Positions 9,021 through 18,363 of a DNA stretch of 64,000 bases are shown piece by piece. Each line of letters starts with the position of its first letter. The first letter of the stretch is position 1. The stretch lies in the NCBI RefSeq assembly GCF_018122625.2, contig NZ_JAGQFT020000011.1, positions 92,425 to 156,424 of the forward strand. Reading direction: 5' to 3'. This stretch comes from Coralloluteibacterium stylophorae. GTDB taxonomy: Bacteria > Pseudomonadota > Gammaproteobacteria > Xanthomonadales > Xanthomonadaceae. The position numbers were made by a program, and so were the translations under genes. The notes under the pieces were generated by a model, which was not told the DNA's origin, searched no databases, and saw nothing but the letters and a program-made list of their open reading frames with translations.

Positions 9021-10613
9021 TCACATCGTGCCGCGCTGCACGAAGGGCGCGCGCTGGTAGAGGCGACGCTCGGCCCCGCGCGGGTCGTCCTCGAGGTGCG
9101 GGGGATCGTCGAAGACCATGGTCTCGCGGTCCGCGAGCGAGTACTGCTCCCAGCGCGGAATGCCGGTGTGGTTGGGATCGCCGGTGCGGGCGAAGGCGAG
9201 CAGGGCGTCGCTCATGCGTTCGGCCATGCGCCGTGCGGCCGGGCCCTCGCCGGTGGGCGAGCCGGGCTGGTCGATGGTGGCGAACGCCAGCGGGATGTCG
9301 AGCGTGTGGAAGGCGCCGCGGCGCGGATCTTCGGGTGATGCCCAGTCGAGCTGATAGCCCCAGGTCGGTGCGCCCTGGCGCGCACGCGCCTCGAGTTCCT
9401 CCACCGCGCCGCGCCAGGAGCGCCCGGCGGTGGTGGCGGCGAAGAACACCTCGCTGGGCGTGTAGTCCGGGTACAGGCGGCGGTATTCCGCGATCACCAC
9501 CGCCGGCGCGATGTCGACGTACTGCTCGCGCTCGAGACGGGCCGGCAGCTCGTCCCAGCTGAGCGCCCAGTTCGCCTCGTCGCCGCCGAGGAAGGCGCGC
9601 GTCTCGTCGTGGGTGTTGCCGATCACCATCGGGATCTGCGCCGACTGTGCGGGGGCATCCGGCCAGAACGGATGCCGCGGCAGGCTGCCGCCGTCCATCA
9701 CCGGACCGAAGTAGAGCCGGTTGTCCTCGATGCGCGACGGATCGGCGACGCGGGTCGCCTCGAGCAGCGCCTCGACCGGCAGGCTGCGCAGCGGCTGCAG
9801 GCGGTCGGGGGCGAGGCCGAGCGCATCCAGGTACAGCGCCGCGCGCTGGCTCGCCGCGCGCGGGCCCGCCGCGGTGACCTGCTGGCCGCTCATCGTCCAG
9901 GCGCGGTGGAACAGTCCCTTCGCGGCCGGCATCGCCATCATCGTGGCGATCTTGGCGCCGCCGCCGGACTGCCCGAACACGGTGACGTTGCCCGGATCGC
10001 CGCCGAAACGCGCGGCGTGTTCGCGCACCCATTCCAGCGCCTGCACCAGGTCGAGCAGGCCGACGTTGCCGGAGCTGGCGTAGGCCTCGTCCCAGCGGCC
10101 GAGGAACAGGTGCCCGAAGGCATTGAGGCGATGGTTGACGGTGACCACGACCACCTCGCCGCGCGTGCACAGCGCGGTGCCGTCGTAGAGCGGGTCGCTG
10201 CCGGAGCCGGTGTCGAAGCCGCCGCCGTGGATGTAGAACAGGACTGGACGCCTGCCGCCGTCGTCGAGGCCGGGCGTCCACACGTTGAGGTAGAGGCAGT
10301 CCTCGCTGATGGGGCCGTCGGCGCGGTACTGCGGTGCCGAGGGGCCGTAGTCGAGCGCCTCGCGGACGCCGTCCCACGGCCGCTCGCGCAGCGCCGGCAG
10401 GAACCGGCGCGCGGAGGTGTCCGCGCCGTAGGGCACGCCCTTGAAGGCGTGCACGCCGTGCGCGGTGGTGCCGCGGATGCGGCCGCTGCGGGTCGCCACG
10501 ACCGGCGTCCCGCCGGAGTCCGCCGCCTGCAGCGGGCCGAAGGCGGCCGCCAGGCCGAGGGCGCCCGCGCCCTGCAGCAGGCGCCGGCGGGACGGGTCGT
10601 GGGCCATCGTCAT
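9021..10613 (-). CDS. Type-B carboxylesterase, Tat-exported
   Basis: 530-residue alpha/beta hydrolase of the carboxylesterase/lipase B family, probably a glycan or hydroxycinnamate deesterifying enzyme given its neighbours. The signal is of Tat type (SRRRLLQGAGALGLAAAFGPLQA). Family marks: EDCLYLNVWTP around residue 104, oxyanion hole HGGGF 129-133, nucleophile elbow GQSGGG with Ser216, and a late FHTLDIPLAF block that carries the catalytic His. The usual elbow is GESAGG, so Gln and Gly here are atypical but compatible with activity. ATG 10613 overlaps the MFS stop as ATGA, indicating translational coupling; a second ATG two codons later is equally possible. Confidence 0.87.
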   Translation of the reverse strand: MTMAHDPSRRRLLQGAGALGLAAAFGPLQAADSGGTPVVATRSGRIRGTTAHGVHAFKGVPYGADTSARRFLPALRERPWDGVREALDYGPSAPQYRADGPISEDCLYLNVWTPGLDDGGRRPVLFYIHGGGFDTGSGSDPLYDGTALCTRGEVVVVTVNHRLNAFGHLFLGRWDEAYASSGNVGLLDLVQALEWVREHAARFGGDPGNVTVFGQSGGGAKIATMMAMPAAKGLFHRAWTMSGQQVTAAGPRAASQRAALYLDALGLAPDRLQPLRSLPVEALLEATRVADPSRIEDNRLYFGPVMDGGSLPRHPFWPDAPAQSAQIPMVIGNTHDETRAFLGGDEANWALSWDELPARLEREQYVDIAPAVVIAEYRRLYPDYTPSEVFFAATTAGRSWRGAVEELEARARQGAPTWGYQLDWASPEDPRRGAFHTLDIPLAFATIDQPGSPTGEGPAARRMAERMSDALLAFARTGDPNHTGIPRWEQYSLADRETMVFDDPPHLEDDPRGAERRLYQRAPFVQRGTM

Positions 10614-12046
10614 CCTTCCATCTGCTCCAGTTCGCGACCGCGCGTCTCGCGCACCCAGCGCAGGACGAAGCCCACCGACAGCAGGGCGAAGAAGGCGTAC
10701 ATGCTGTAGGTCGCGGCCAGGCCGACGCCGGCGAGCAGGATCGGGAAGGTCATGGTCACCGCGAAGTTCGCCGCCCACTGGAACAGGCCCGCGACCGCGA
10801 GCCCCGAGCCGCGGATGCGGTTGGGGAACATCTCGCCGAGCATCACCCACATCACCGGGCCCCAGGAGAAGTTGAAGAACACGACGTAGAGGTTGGCCGC
10901 GACCAGCGCGAGCACGCCCATCGCGTCGGCCAGCACCAGGCGCCCGTTCGCGTCCAGCGTGCCGGTGGCGAAGGCGACGGTGACCAGGCCCAGGGTCAGC
11001 GCCATGCCGGCCGAGCCGATCCACAGCAGCGGGCGCCGCCCGATGCGGTCGACCAGGAACAGCGACACCAGGCAGGCGCCGATGCTCACCGCGCCGGAGA
11101 TGACGTTGATCAGCAGCGCGTCGCTCTCGGAGAAGCCGACCGCCTGCCACAGCACCGCGCCGTAGTAGAAGACCACGTTGATGCCGACCAGCTGCTGGAA
11201 CACCGCCAGGCCGATGGCGACCCACACGATCGGGCGCACGCGCCGGCTCTGCGCGTCGACGAGGTCGGCCAGCCGCGGGCGTTCGTGCACGCCGGACAAC
11301 GAGGCCTCGATCTCGGCGTACTTGATCGCGCCGCGGGAACGGCCGTAGAGCCGGTCGAGGACCGCGAGCGCGCGCTCGCGCCGGCCCTTCACCGCCAGCC
11401 AGCGCGGGCTCTCGGGGATGAACAGCAGCGCGATCAGGAAGATCCCGGCCGGCAGCATCTCGATCCAGAACATCCAGCGCCAGGCCTCGAAGCCCAGCCA
11501 CAGCGGCTCCATCGAGGTGCCGGCGACCCGCGCCAGCAGGTAGTTGCTGAGGAAGGCCATGAACAGGCCGGAGATGATCGCGATCTGCTGCACCGTGGCC
11601 AGGCGGCCGCGGTAGCTCGCGGCGGAGACCTCGCTGATGTAGGCCGGCGACATCACGCTCGCCGCGCCGACGGCGATACCGCCGAGGATGCGGTAGACCA
11701 CGAACTCGACCGACGAGGTGGCGATGCCCGAGCCCCAGGCGGAGACCACGAACAGCACCGCGGACACGATCAGCACCGCGCGGCGTCCGTACAGGTCGGC
11801 CATGCGCCCGGCGAAGAACGCGCCGGCCGCGCAGCCCAGCAGCATCGAGGCGACGTTGAAGCCGGTGCCGACGGAGTCGGAGTCGAACGCGGTCTGCAGG
11901 CCGTCGACGGTGCCGTTGATGACGCCGCTGTCGAAGCCGAACAGGAAGCCGCCGATGGTGGCGACCAGGCTGATCAGGATGATGAAGCGGGTGTTCTCCG
12001 CATCCTTGGGCGGCGTGTCGGCCGCGAGCGGAACGCTGCTGCTCAT
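10610..12046 (-). CDS. MFS sugar porter (XylE/GalP-type sugar:H+ symporter)
   Basis: 478-residue inner-membrane permease with 12 predicted hydrophobic segments. It should take up the monosaccharides released in the periplasm. Sugar-porter signatures are present: GFLFGFDSGVINGT in helix 1, GRMADLYGRR after helix 2, RILGGIAVGAAS in helix 4, PESPRWL before the central loop, and QQLVGINVVFYYG in helix 7, close to xylose/galactose porters. It is the first gene of the minus-strand series MFS-esterase-CE12-GH95 and diverges from the second GH43 gene across a 355-base regulatory region. Sugar specificity is not readable; xylose, arabinose or galactose would fit the locus. Confidence 0.9.
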   Translation of the reverse strand: MSSSVPLAADTPPKDAENTRFIILISLVATIGGFLFGFDSGVINGTVDGLQTAFDSDSVGTGFNVASMLLGCAAGAFFAGRMADLYGRRAVLIVSAVLFVVSAWGSGIATSSVEFVVYRILGGIAVGAASVMSPAYISEVSAASYRGRLATVQQIAIISGLFMAFLSNYLLARVAGTSMEPLWLGFEAWRWMFWIEMLPAGIFLIALLFIPESPRWLAVKGRRERALAVLDRLYGRSRGAIKYAEIEASLSGVHERPRLADLVDAQSRRVRPIVWVAIGLAVFQQLVGINVVFYYGAVLWQAVGFSESDALLINVISGAVSIGACLVSLFLVDRIGRRPLLWIGSAGMALTLGLVTVAFATGTLDANGRLVLADAMGVLALVAANLYVVFFNFSWGPVMWVMLGEMFPNRIRGSGLAVAGLFQWAANFAVTMTFPILLAGVGLAATYSMYAFFALLSVGFVLRWVRETRGRELEQMEG

Positions 12047-12401
12047 TGAGTCTCCCCTTGCACGCCGGTCCGGAGCCGGCGGTCGTTATCGTGGTTCGGG
12101 CGTGGACCGGGGACCCGCGACGGGCCACCGGGCGGATGGTCCTGCGCATGCCGCGGCAGGACCGTCGCCCAGCGTAGCGGAAGCGCGCGCGCGACCGGCA
12201 AGGCGGTGTCGCGTCGTGCCGGAAGGATTGACCATCGGTGTCATCGCGCCCCGCGAAACTGCTGGCAACCATAAAGCCGTATCGCGCCAATGGCTTGTTG
12301 CAGCGCGAGATGCCCGGCGTTGCCGCGGTTTGCTAGGTTCGGTCGTGCTACCGGTGTCAATCGACCGCGCACCGGTCCACGAACCCTTCGCAGGAGGACG
12401 C
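12047..12401. other. Divergent intergenic region (MFS porter / GH43)
   Basis: 355 bases without a gene between two divergent starts. It must hold both promoters. Two dyads are visible: TGAC-N7-GTCA at 12229-12243 and the LacI-type palindrome described separately at 12346-12359. No convincing -35/-10 pair could be picked on either strand in this GC-rich stretch. Confidence 0.6.
12346..12359. promoter_or_regulatory. LacI-family-type operator candidate
   Basis: TGCTACCGGTGTCA, an even-length imperfect palindrome centred on CCGG with 5 of 7 base pairs symmetric. It has the TGnTA..CG..nnCA layout of LacI/GalR-family operators; the xyl-box reported upstream of xylan genes in Xanthomonas has a comparable layout. 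It lies 43 bases before the GH43 ATG and 34 before its ribosome site, the right place for promoter occlusion. No LacI-type regulator gene is in the window, so the regulator is unknown. Confidence 0.45.
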
Positions 12402-13979
12402 ATGAAGCTGGATCCGACCCGGACGATCGCTTTCGCCGCAGCACTGGCTGCCGGCGCGGCCTGGGCTGCCGACGGTGCGCAGCCGCAGTGGAAGCGCGGG
12501 ATCGAGAACCAGCGCCAGGCCGATCTCGGCAACGGCAGCTTCCTCAACCCGGTGTTCGCCGGCGACCACCCGGACCCGTCGGTGCTGCGCGACGGCGACG
12601 ACTACTACCTCACCTTCTCCTCGTTCGACGCGTATCCGGGGCTGCCGCTGTGGCATTCCCGCGACCTGGTCAACTGGCAGCCGATCGGGCACGCCATCGA
12701 CACCAACGTCGGCGCGATCTGGGCGCCCGACCTGGTCCGCCACGAGGGGCGCTACTACATCTACTTCCCCGCGCGCACCGGCGAGCGGCGCAGCAACTAC
12801 GTGGTCTGGGCCGACGACATCCGCGGCCCGTGGAGCGAGCCGGTCGACATCGGCCTGCCCGGCCACATCGATCCCGGTCATGCCGTCGGCGAGGACGGCA
12901 AGCGCTACCTGTTCCTGTCCGGCGGCGACTACGTGCAGCTCGCCGACGACGGGCTCAGCACCGTCGGCGAGGTGAAGCACGTCTACGACGGCTGGCGCTA
13001 TCCGGAGGAGTGGGTGGTCGAGGGCTACGCGCAGGAAGGGCCCAAGATCACCCGCCACAACGGCTGGTACTACATGATCACCGCGGTCGGCGGCACCGCC
13101 GGCCCGCCGACCGGGCACATGGTGATCGTCGCGCGCTCGCGCTCGATCCACGGCCCCTGGGAGAACCATCCGGACAATCCGGTGGTGCGCACCGAGTCGC
13201 GCGACGAGCACTGGTGGTCGCGCGGCCACGCCACCCTGGTCGAGGACCAGGCCGGCGACTGGTGGATGATCTACCACGGCTACGAGAAGGACTTCTGGAC
13301 GCTCGGCCGGCAGGCCCTGCTCGATCCCATCGAGTGGACCGACGACGGCTGGTTCGTCGCCCGCGGCGGCGATCTGAGCGAGCCGATCCGCAAGCCCGCC
13401 GGCGAATCGTCGGGCCAGCACGGCATGGCGCTGTCGGACGACTTCGACGGCGAACTCGGGCCGCAGTGGGCGTTCTACGATCCCGCCGCCGACGAGATGG
13501 AGCGGGTGGATTTCGCCGACGGCGCGCTGGTGCTCGCGGGCGAGGGCACCGCGCCGCGCGACAGCTCGCCGCTGACGGTCATCCCCGGCGACACGGCCTA
13601 CGAATTCGAGGTGCGCATGCAGGTCGAACCGGGCGCGGTCGGCGGCGCGCTGCTGTTCTACAGCGACCGCATGTACGCCGGCGTGGGCTGGAACGGCGAG
13701 GACTTCGTGATGCACCGCTACGGCGTGGAGCGTCCTGCCGACGGCCTGGACGCCGGCCCCGGTGGCGAGCTGTGGATCCGCGTGCGCAACGACCGCCACA
13801 TCGTGACCATGCACACCAGCCGCGACGGCGACACCTGGGAGAAGTACCCCGTGCAGATGGAGGTCTCCGGCTACCACCACAACACGGTGGGGAAGTTCCT
13901 CTCCCTGCGTCCCGGCCTCTACGCCGCCGGCGACGGCGACGTCCGCTTCCTCGACTTCCGCTACCGCGCGCTCGACTGA
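12402..13979 (+). CDS. Glycoside hydrolase family 43 with C-terminal beta-sandwich
   Basis: 525-residue secreted hydrolase (signal IAFAAALAAGAAWAADG), the second GH43 of the locus. Catalytic residues are in place: base Asp58 in HPDPSVLRDGDDYYL, Asp157 in GHIDPGHAV, general acid Glu212 in YAQEGPKITR. Residues from about 345 form a separate beta-sandwich (LSDDFDGELGPQWAFYDP onward) like the C-terminal domain of several GH43 subfamilies. It differs from the first GH43 in the acid-loop context, so the two probably act on different linkages (xylose versus arabinose). AGGAGG lies 5-10 bases before ATG 12402. It diverges from the MFS operon and probably shares its regulation. Confidence 0.88.
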   Translation: MKLDPTRTIAFAAALAAGAAWAADGAQPQWKRGIENQRQADLGNGSFLNPVFAGDHPDPSVLRDGDDYYLTFSSFDAYPGLPLWHSRDLVNWQPIGHAIDTNVGAIWAPDLVRHEGRYYIYFPARTGERRSNYVVWADDIRGPWSEPVDIGLPGHIDPGHAVGEDGKRYLFLSGGDYVQLADDGLSTVGEVKHVYDGWRYPEEWVVEGYAQEGPKITRHNGWYYMITAVGGTAGPPTGHMVIVARSRSIHGPWENHPDNPVVRTESRDEHWWSRGHATLVEDQAGDWWMIYHGYEKDFWTLGRQALLDPIEWTDDGWFVARGGDLSEPIRKPAGESSGQHGMALSDDFDGELGPQWAFYDPAADEMERVDFADGALVLAGEGTAPRDSSPLTVIPGDTAYEFEVRMQVEPGAVGGALLFYSDRMYAGVGWNGEDFVMHRYGVERPADGLDAGPGGELWIRVRNDRHIVTMHTSRDGDTWEKYPVQMEVSGYHHNTVGKFLSLRPGLYAAGDGDVRFLDFRYRALD

Positions 13980-14040
13980 GCACAGCGCGGGGGCGGCGGG
14001 TTTACCATGGGCGGGTCCCTGCAGCGCGCCCGTCAGGCGC

Positions 14041-15120
14041 ATGGATCCGGCGATGCAACTGAAAGCTCCCTTCGTGCAACTGCCACTGCGCTTCGACGCT
14101 GCGCGTCTCGCCGCGGAGGTCGATGCGCTCGGCGAAGCGGTCTGGCGCCCGCATCCGCAGAAGTTTCCCGGAAATTCGATGCTGCCGCTGGTGGCGGTCG
14201 AGGGCGATGCCGGCAACGAGAGCTTCAACGGCCCGATGCGGCCGACTCCCGAGCTCGAGTCCTGCCTTTACCTGCAGCAGGTGCTGGCCAGTTTCGGTGC
14301 CACGGTGGGACGAACGCGGCTGATGCGCCTGTCCGGTGGTGCCGAGGTCAAGCGCCATGCGGATCAGGGCTACTACTGGGCCGAGCGCGTGCGCGTGCAC
14401 GTGCCGATCGTGACCCAGCCGACGGTCCGCTTCGAGTGCGACCGCGAGGCACTCAACATGGCCGAGGGCGAATGCTGGATCTTCGACACGTGGCGCCAGC
14501 ATCGCGTGCTCAACGACGACAGTCGCTCGCGCATCCATCTGGTCTGCGACACGGTCGGCGGTGACGGCTTCTGGAATCTCGTTGAAGCCGGGCGTCCAGT
14601 GGGCGCCGGCGCCGCGCCAGCGGGATGGGCTCCGCGCGAGGTGGCCTTCGAAGCGGCCACCCAGCCGCGGGTCCGTTTCGAGTCGCACAACGTGCCTGCG
14701 GTGATGTCGCCGTGGGAACTGCGCAGGCATCTGGAATTCCTGCTCGACGAGGCGGTCCCGTTCCCACGGCAGGCGGCTCTGCGGCAGCAGGTGGACGTAT
14801 TGTGTCGCTCGTGGCGGGGGCTGTGGGCTGCGGAAGGCCCCGATGAGCGTGCAAAACCCGAGTACCGACGCCTGCTGGAGCGTTTCGTCCAGAACTCCCG
14901 TCCGCTCGCCGCGGATGCCAGCCTGTGCAACGAGCTGCCACTGTTCCCGGCGATCATGATGATGGTCGGCCGAGCTGCGGTGGTCGACGACGCGGCGCCG
15001 CGCGGGCAGGGCAACAGTTTCGCCAGGCAGCCGGTGCAGGCTCCACGGCCGACGTCGGCGCAGCCGGTAGCGCAGTCGGCTCCAGCTTTCTCGTTCACTT
15101 GGGGCGGGCCTTCGCGATGA
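14041..15120 (+). CDS. Aspartyl/asparaginyl beta-hydroxylase-like 2-oxoglutarate/Fe(II) oxygenase
   Basis: 359-residue protein whose N-terminal half matches the aspartyl/asparaginyl beta-hydroxylase fold. The iron triad reads H106-A-D108 in KRHADQG and H154 in DTWRQHRVLN, followed by Arg164, the usual 2-oxoglutarate salt-bridge position, in SRSRIHLVCD. The C-terminal half, from about residue 190, is of unknown type. No signal peptide, so it acts in the cytoplasm. The substrate is unknown; family members hydroxylate Asp/Asn side chains or small molecules. Its stop overlaps the sulfotransferase start (ATGA), so the two products probably act in one pathway. A second ATG at 14053 is an alternative start. 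The link to the adjacent glycan locus is only positional. Confidence 0.8.
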   Translation: MDPAMQLKAPFVQLPLRFDAARLAAEVDALGEAVWRPHPQKFPGNSMLPLVAVEGDAGNESFNGPMRPTPELESCLYLQQVLASFGATVGRTRLMRLSGGAEVKRHADQGYYWAERVRVHVPIVTQPTVRFECDREALNMAEGECWIFDTWRQHRVLNDDSRSRIHLVCDTVGGDGFWNLVEAGRPVGAGAAPAGWAPREVAFEAATQPRVRFESHNVPAVMSPWELRRHLEFLLDEAVPFPRQAALRQQVDVLCRSWRGLWAAEGPDERAKPEYRRLLERFVQNSRPLAADASLCNELPLFPAIMMMVGRAAVVDDAAPRGQGNSFARQPVQAPRPTSAQPVAQSAPAFSFTWGGPSR

Positions 15121-16013
15121 CCGATGCAGCGGCGGCTGAATGCGGAAGCGAGGGCACGGGTGCGGATCCGGTGTTCGATCGACCGGTGTTCGTGCTCTCA
15201 CCGCCCCGCTCGGGATCGACTCTCGTGTTCGAGCTGCTGGCGCAGGCGCCGGGCGTGTACACGATCGGTGGCGAAAGCCACCGCATGATCGAGCAGGTCC
15301 CGGGGTTGGGGCCGCGCGACAAGGCCTTTGCCTCGAATGTGCTCGAGGCGACGGACGCGCGACCGCAAGGTGTCCGGGCACTGCGGTCGCACTTCCACGC
15401 TGCGCTGCGCGATCGCGAGGGTCGAGCGGCTGCGCAGGGTGCACGTGTGCGGATGCTCGAGAAGACGCCGAAGAACGCCTTGCGCGTCCCCTTCCTGAAG
15501 GAGGTGTTCCCGGAAGGACGGTTCGTGTTCCTGCACCGCGACGCGCGGGAGACCATCGGCAGCATGATCGATGCGTGGCAGTCGGGGCGCTTCAGGACCT
15601 ATATCGGTCTACCAGGATGGCCGCATCCGGCATGGTCTCTGGTGCTGGTGCCGGGATGGCGGGCGCTGGCGGACAAGCCGCTGCACGAAGTGGTCGCGGC
15701 ACAATGGTCGATCACCATGAACCGCCTCCTGGATTCGCTCGAGATGCTGCCGCGCGACGCATGGTGTGCGCTGGATTACGCACAGCTCCTGCGCGAGCCG
15801 CAGACGCAGATCCAGCGACTGTGCCGTGCACTCGACCTGGAATGGGATCGGGAACTGGGTTCCTCGCTGCCGCTGTCCCGGTACACGCTCAGCCGCCCCG
15901 CGCCGGACAAGTGGCGCAAGCACGCGCACCTGATCGAGCCGTTGCTTCCGTCTCTCGAAGCGACGATGGAGCGCGCCGGGCGCGTGTTGGAGGCGGGGCG
16001 TCTTAACGCCTGA
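15117..16013 (+). CDS. Sulfotransferase family protein
   Basis: 298-residue cytoplasmic PAPS-dependent sulfotransferase. The 5'-phosphosulfate loop SPPRSGST (28-35) and the 3'-phosphate-binding RDARETIGS (141-149) are both intact, and the middle region (LDYAQLLREPQTQIQRLC) fits the family. Acceptor unknown. The start codon overlaps the stop of the preceding oxygenase gene, which points to stoichiometric co-expression and suggests hydroxylation followed by O-sulfation, an inference only. Codon use in this pair is slightly less GC-extreme than in the neighbours, which may hint at separate acquisition. It is convergent with the HDOD gene, with a 16-base gap and no clear terminator. Confidence 0.83.
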   Translation: MTDAAAAECGSEGTGADPVFDRPVFVLSPPRSGSTLVFELLAQAPGVYTIGGESHRMIEQVPGLGPRDKAFASNVLEATDARPQGVRALRSHFHAALRDREGRAAAQGARVRMLEKTPKNALRVPFLKEVFPEGRFVFLHRDARETIGSMIDAWQSGRFRTYIGLPGWPHPAWSLVLVPGWRALADKPLHEVVAAQWSITMNRLLDSLEMLPRDAWCALDYAQLLREPQTQIQRLCRALDLEWDRELGSSLPLSRYTLSRPAPDKWRKHAHLIEPLLPSLEATMERAGRVLEAGRLNA

Positions 16014-16029
16014 CGGTGCGGAATCGCGC

Positions 16030-17175
16030 TCAGCCGATCCGCTGCGGGCGGATGCCGTCGCGCAGGTCGGCGGCCATCTCGCGCCACTGTGGCAGCTGGT
16101 CGGCGACGCCGAGCCTGGCGAGCCAGGCCTCGTCGACCCCGGCCTCGCTGGTCAAAGCCGCGGCGACGTGGACCGCGCCGGTGACCCAGAAGCTGCGCTC
16201 GCCGCTGCGCGCGGGTGCGCGGTGGAAGGCGACCGCCTCGACGATCGGCATCGGCAGGCCCCACAGGCCGAGCAGGTAGGCGCCGGCGTCGACGTGCGAA
16301 GGCAGCTCGGGATCGGCGTCGGCATCGTCGGAGTCGCGCACGCCCGGCAGCAGCAGGCCGATGTCGGCCAGCAGCGCGGCGGTGGCGCCGAGTTCGGCGC
16401 AGCTCGCCGGGAGCAGGCGCGTGGCCAGGCGCGAGGACAGCAGCGCGCGGCGCTGCACGCCGTCGATGTCGATGTGCCGCGGCCAGCTCGACGAGAACAC
16501 CTCGCTCGCCAGCACGATGTCGCGGAGCTGGCGCAGACCCAGGCGCGCCACCGCGCTGCGCAGGTCAGTGGTCGGCCGGCCGGTCGAGAAATAGGCGGAA
16601 TTGCACAGCTGCAGCACCTTCGCCGAGATCGCCGGGTCGCTGGCGATCATCTGTGCGGCTTCGGGCAGGCCCAGGCGTTCGTCCTCCAGTGCGCGGCTCA
16701 GCGCCAGGTACAGCCGCGGCGGCGAGGGCAGGCGTTCGATGCGGCCGACGACCGAGCGCAGGTCCGGGTCATCGAGCACCTCGCGCAGTTCCAGGCTGCC
16801 GTAGATGGCATCGAGCAGTCCTTCGGCGGGCGTGGTGTCTGGCAGGAAGCGGTGCGCGGCCGCGATCACCCGTGCGGTGGGCGCCTCGAACGGATCGAGC
16901 AGGACCAGCCGCGCCGCATCGGGGCGCAGGGTGCGGGCCTGGCCGAGCAGGTCGGCGGTGTTGAAGCCGGGCGTGCGCCCGACGACCACCATGCCGAACG
17001 GCGTTTCGGCCAGGGCCTGGATCGCGGCGTTCGGGTCGCCGGCGCTGGCCACGCGCCAGTCGGGAGCGAGCCCGTCGAGCAGCGCGCCGAGCTCCTCCTC
17101 GAGCCGCTGCGCCGCCCCGACCAGAAGAACATCCATCGCCACGGGCCTCACGCTGCTGCTCACCGAACCGAGCAT
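16030..17175 (-). CDS. HDOD domain protein with degenerate receiver-like N-terminus
   Basis: 381 residues. The N-terminal 130 resemble a response-regulator receiver (MDVLLVGAAQ..., beta-strand FGMVVVGRTPG), but Gly stands where the phospho-acceptor Asp is expected. The rest is an HDOD domain (IERLPSPPRLYLALSR; SDPAISAKVLQLCNSAYFS; HVDAGAYLLGLWGLPMPIVEAVAFH). HDOD proteins are non-catalytic HD-related regulators of signalling and motility. The start may be Met14 (17136), which begins the receiver strand. A close paralogue lies at 29050-30174, on the other side of the ilv-leu operon. No function can be assigned beyond signalling. Confidence 0.82.
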   Translation of the reverse strand: MLGSVSSSVRPVAMDVLLVGAAQRLEEELGALLDGLAPDWRVASAGDPNAAIQALAETPFGMVVVGRTPGFNTADLLGQARTLRPDAARLVLLDPFEAPTARVIAAAHRFLPDTTPAEGLLDAIYGSLELREVLDDPDLRSVVGRIERLPSPPRLYLALSRALEDERLGLPEAAQMIASDPAISAKVLQLCNSAYFSTGRPTTDLRSAVARLGLRQLRDIVLASEVFSSSWPRHIDIDGVQRRALLSSRLATRLLPASCAELGATAALLADIGLLLPGVRDSDDADADPELPSHVDAGAYLLGLWGLPMPIVEAVAFHRAPARSGERSFWVTGAVHVAAALTSEAGVDEAWLARLGVADQLPQWREMAADLRDGIRPQRIG

Positions 17176-17265
17176 GTTACGTGAAGGCCGTGTGGTCGAA
17201 CCCGCGCGCGCGTCGGGATGTGCGGGCAGTCACGCTCGCGCTGTGCGCGGATCCGCAGTCCCCGC

Positions 17266-18363
17266 TCAGCGTCCCGCGGCAGCAGGCGAGCCGGCGGCGA
17301 CGATGGCGGCCACCACCGCGGCCGTGGCTTCGAGGGTGCCGGCGGCGCGGCCGTCGCCGGCCAGCTCGGCGGTGAGTACGCCCCGATCCAGCGCCTGCGC
17401 GACTGCGCCCTCGACGAGGTCCGCGGCCTCGGCGAGGCCGAGCGAATGGCGCAGCAGCATCGCCGCCGACAGGATCGCCGCGTAGGGATTGGCGATGCCG
17501 CGCCCGGCGATGTCCGGCGCCGAGCCGTGGATCGGCTCGTAGACGCCGTTGCGGCCGTCGCCGAGCGAGGCCGAGGGCAGCAGGCCCAGCGAGCCGGCCA
17601 GCATCGAGGCCTCGTCGGTGAGGATGTCGCCGAACATGTTCTCGGTCACGATCACGTCGTAGTCGCGCGGCCGCGCGATCAGGTGCATCGCCATCGAGTC
17701 GACGAGCTGGTGCTCGAGCGCGACATCGGGGAACTCCTCGGCCATCAACCGGCTCGTCGTCTCGCGCCACAGCCGCGAGGTCTCCAGCACGTTGGCCTTG
17801 TCGACCGACACCAGCCGGCCGCGGCGCGCGCGCGCCAGCCGTGCGGCGCTGCGCACCACGCGTTCTATCTCCGCGACCGAATAGCTGCACAGGTCGCTGG
17901 CGGCGTCGGCGGAGCGGGTCTTGTCGCCGAAGTAGATGCCGCCGGTGAGCTCGCGCACCACCACCAGGTCGACCCCGGCTAGCAGGTGCGGCTTGATCGG
18001 CGACGCGCCGAGCGCCGCCGGGTGCGGCTTCACCGGGCGCAGGTTGGCGTACAGCCCCAATCCGCGGCGCAGCGCCAGCAGGCCCTGCTCGGGCCGCACC
18101 CTGGCCTTGGGGTCCGACCACTTCGGTCCGCCGACCGCGCCCAGCAGCACCGCGTCGGCGGCCTGGCAGGCGGCGAGGGTGGCGGCGGGCAGAGCTTCGC
18201 CGCCGGCGTCGATGGCGGCGCCGCCGATGGCGTGTTCCTCGAAGGCGAGGGCGAGACCGAAGTGCGCGGAGACGGCTTCCAGCACGGCCACGGCGGCGGC
18301 GGTGACTTCGGGACCGATCCCGTCGCCGGGCAGGACGACGATGCGGTGCGATGCGGTGCTCAT
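17266..18363 (-). CDS. leuB: 3-isopropylmalate dehydrogenase
   Basis: 365-residue NAD-dependent enzyme oxidising and decarboxylating 3-isopropylmalate in leucine synthesis. Family marks: [13 protein letters not shown] at the start, [23 protein letters not shown], the metal-binding [28 protein letters not shown], and [24 protein letters not shown]. Last gene of the operon; its ATG overlaps the leuD stop (ATGA). About 90 bases of GC-rich sequence without a clear hairpin separate it from the HDOD gene downstream, so read-through into that gene is possible. Confidence 0.96.
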   Translation of the reverse strand: MSTASHRIVVLPGDGIGPEVTAAAVAVLEAVSAHFGLALAFEEHAIGGAAIDAGGEALPAATLAACQAADAVLLGAVGGPKWSDPKARVRPEQGLLALRRGLGLYANLRPVKPHPAALGASPIKPHLLAGVDLVVVRELTGGIYFGDKTRSADAASDLCSYSVAEIERVVRSAARLARARRGRLVSVDKANVLETSRLWRETTSRLMAEEFPDVALEHQLVDSMAMHLIARPRDYDVIVTENMFGDILTDEASMLAGSLGLLPSASLGDGRNGVYEPIHGSAPDIAGRGIANPYAAILSAAMLLRHSLGLAEAADLVEGAVAQALDRGVLTAELAGDGRAAGTLEATAAVVAAIVAAGSPAAAGR

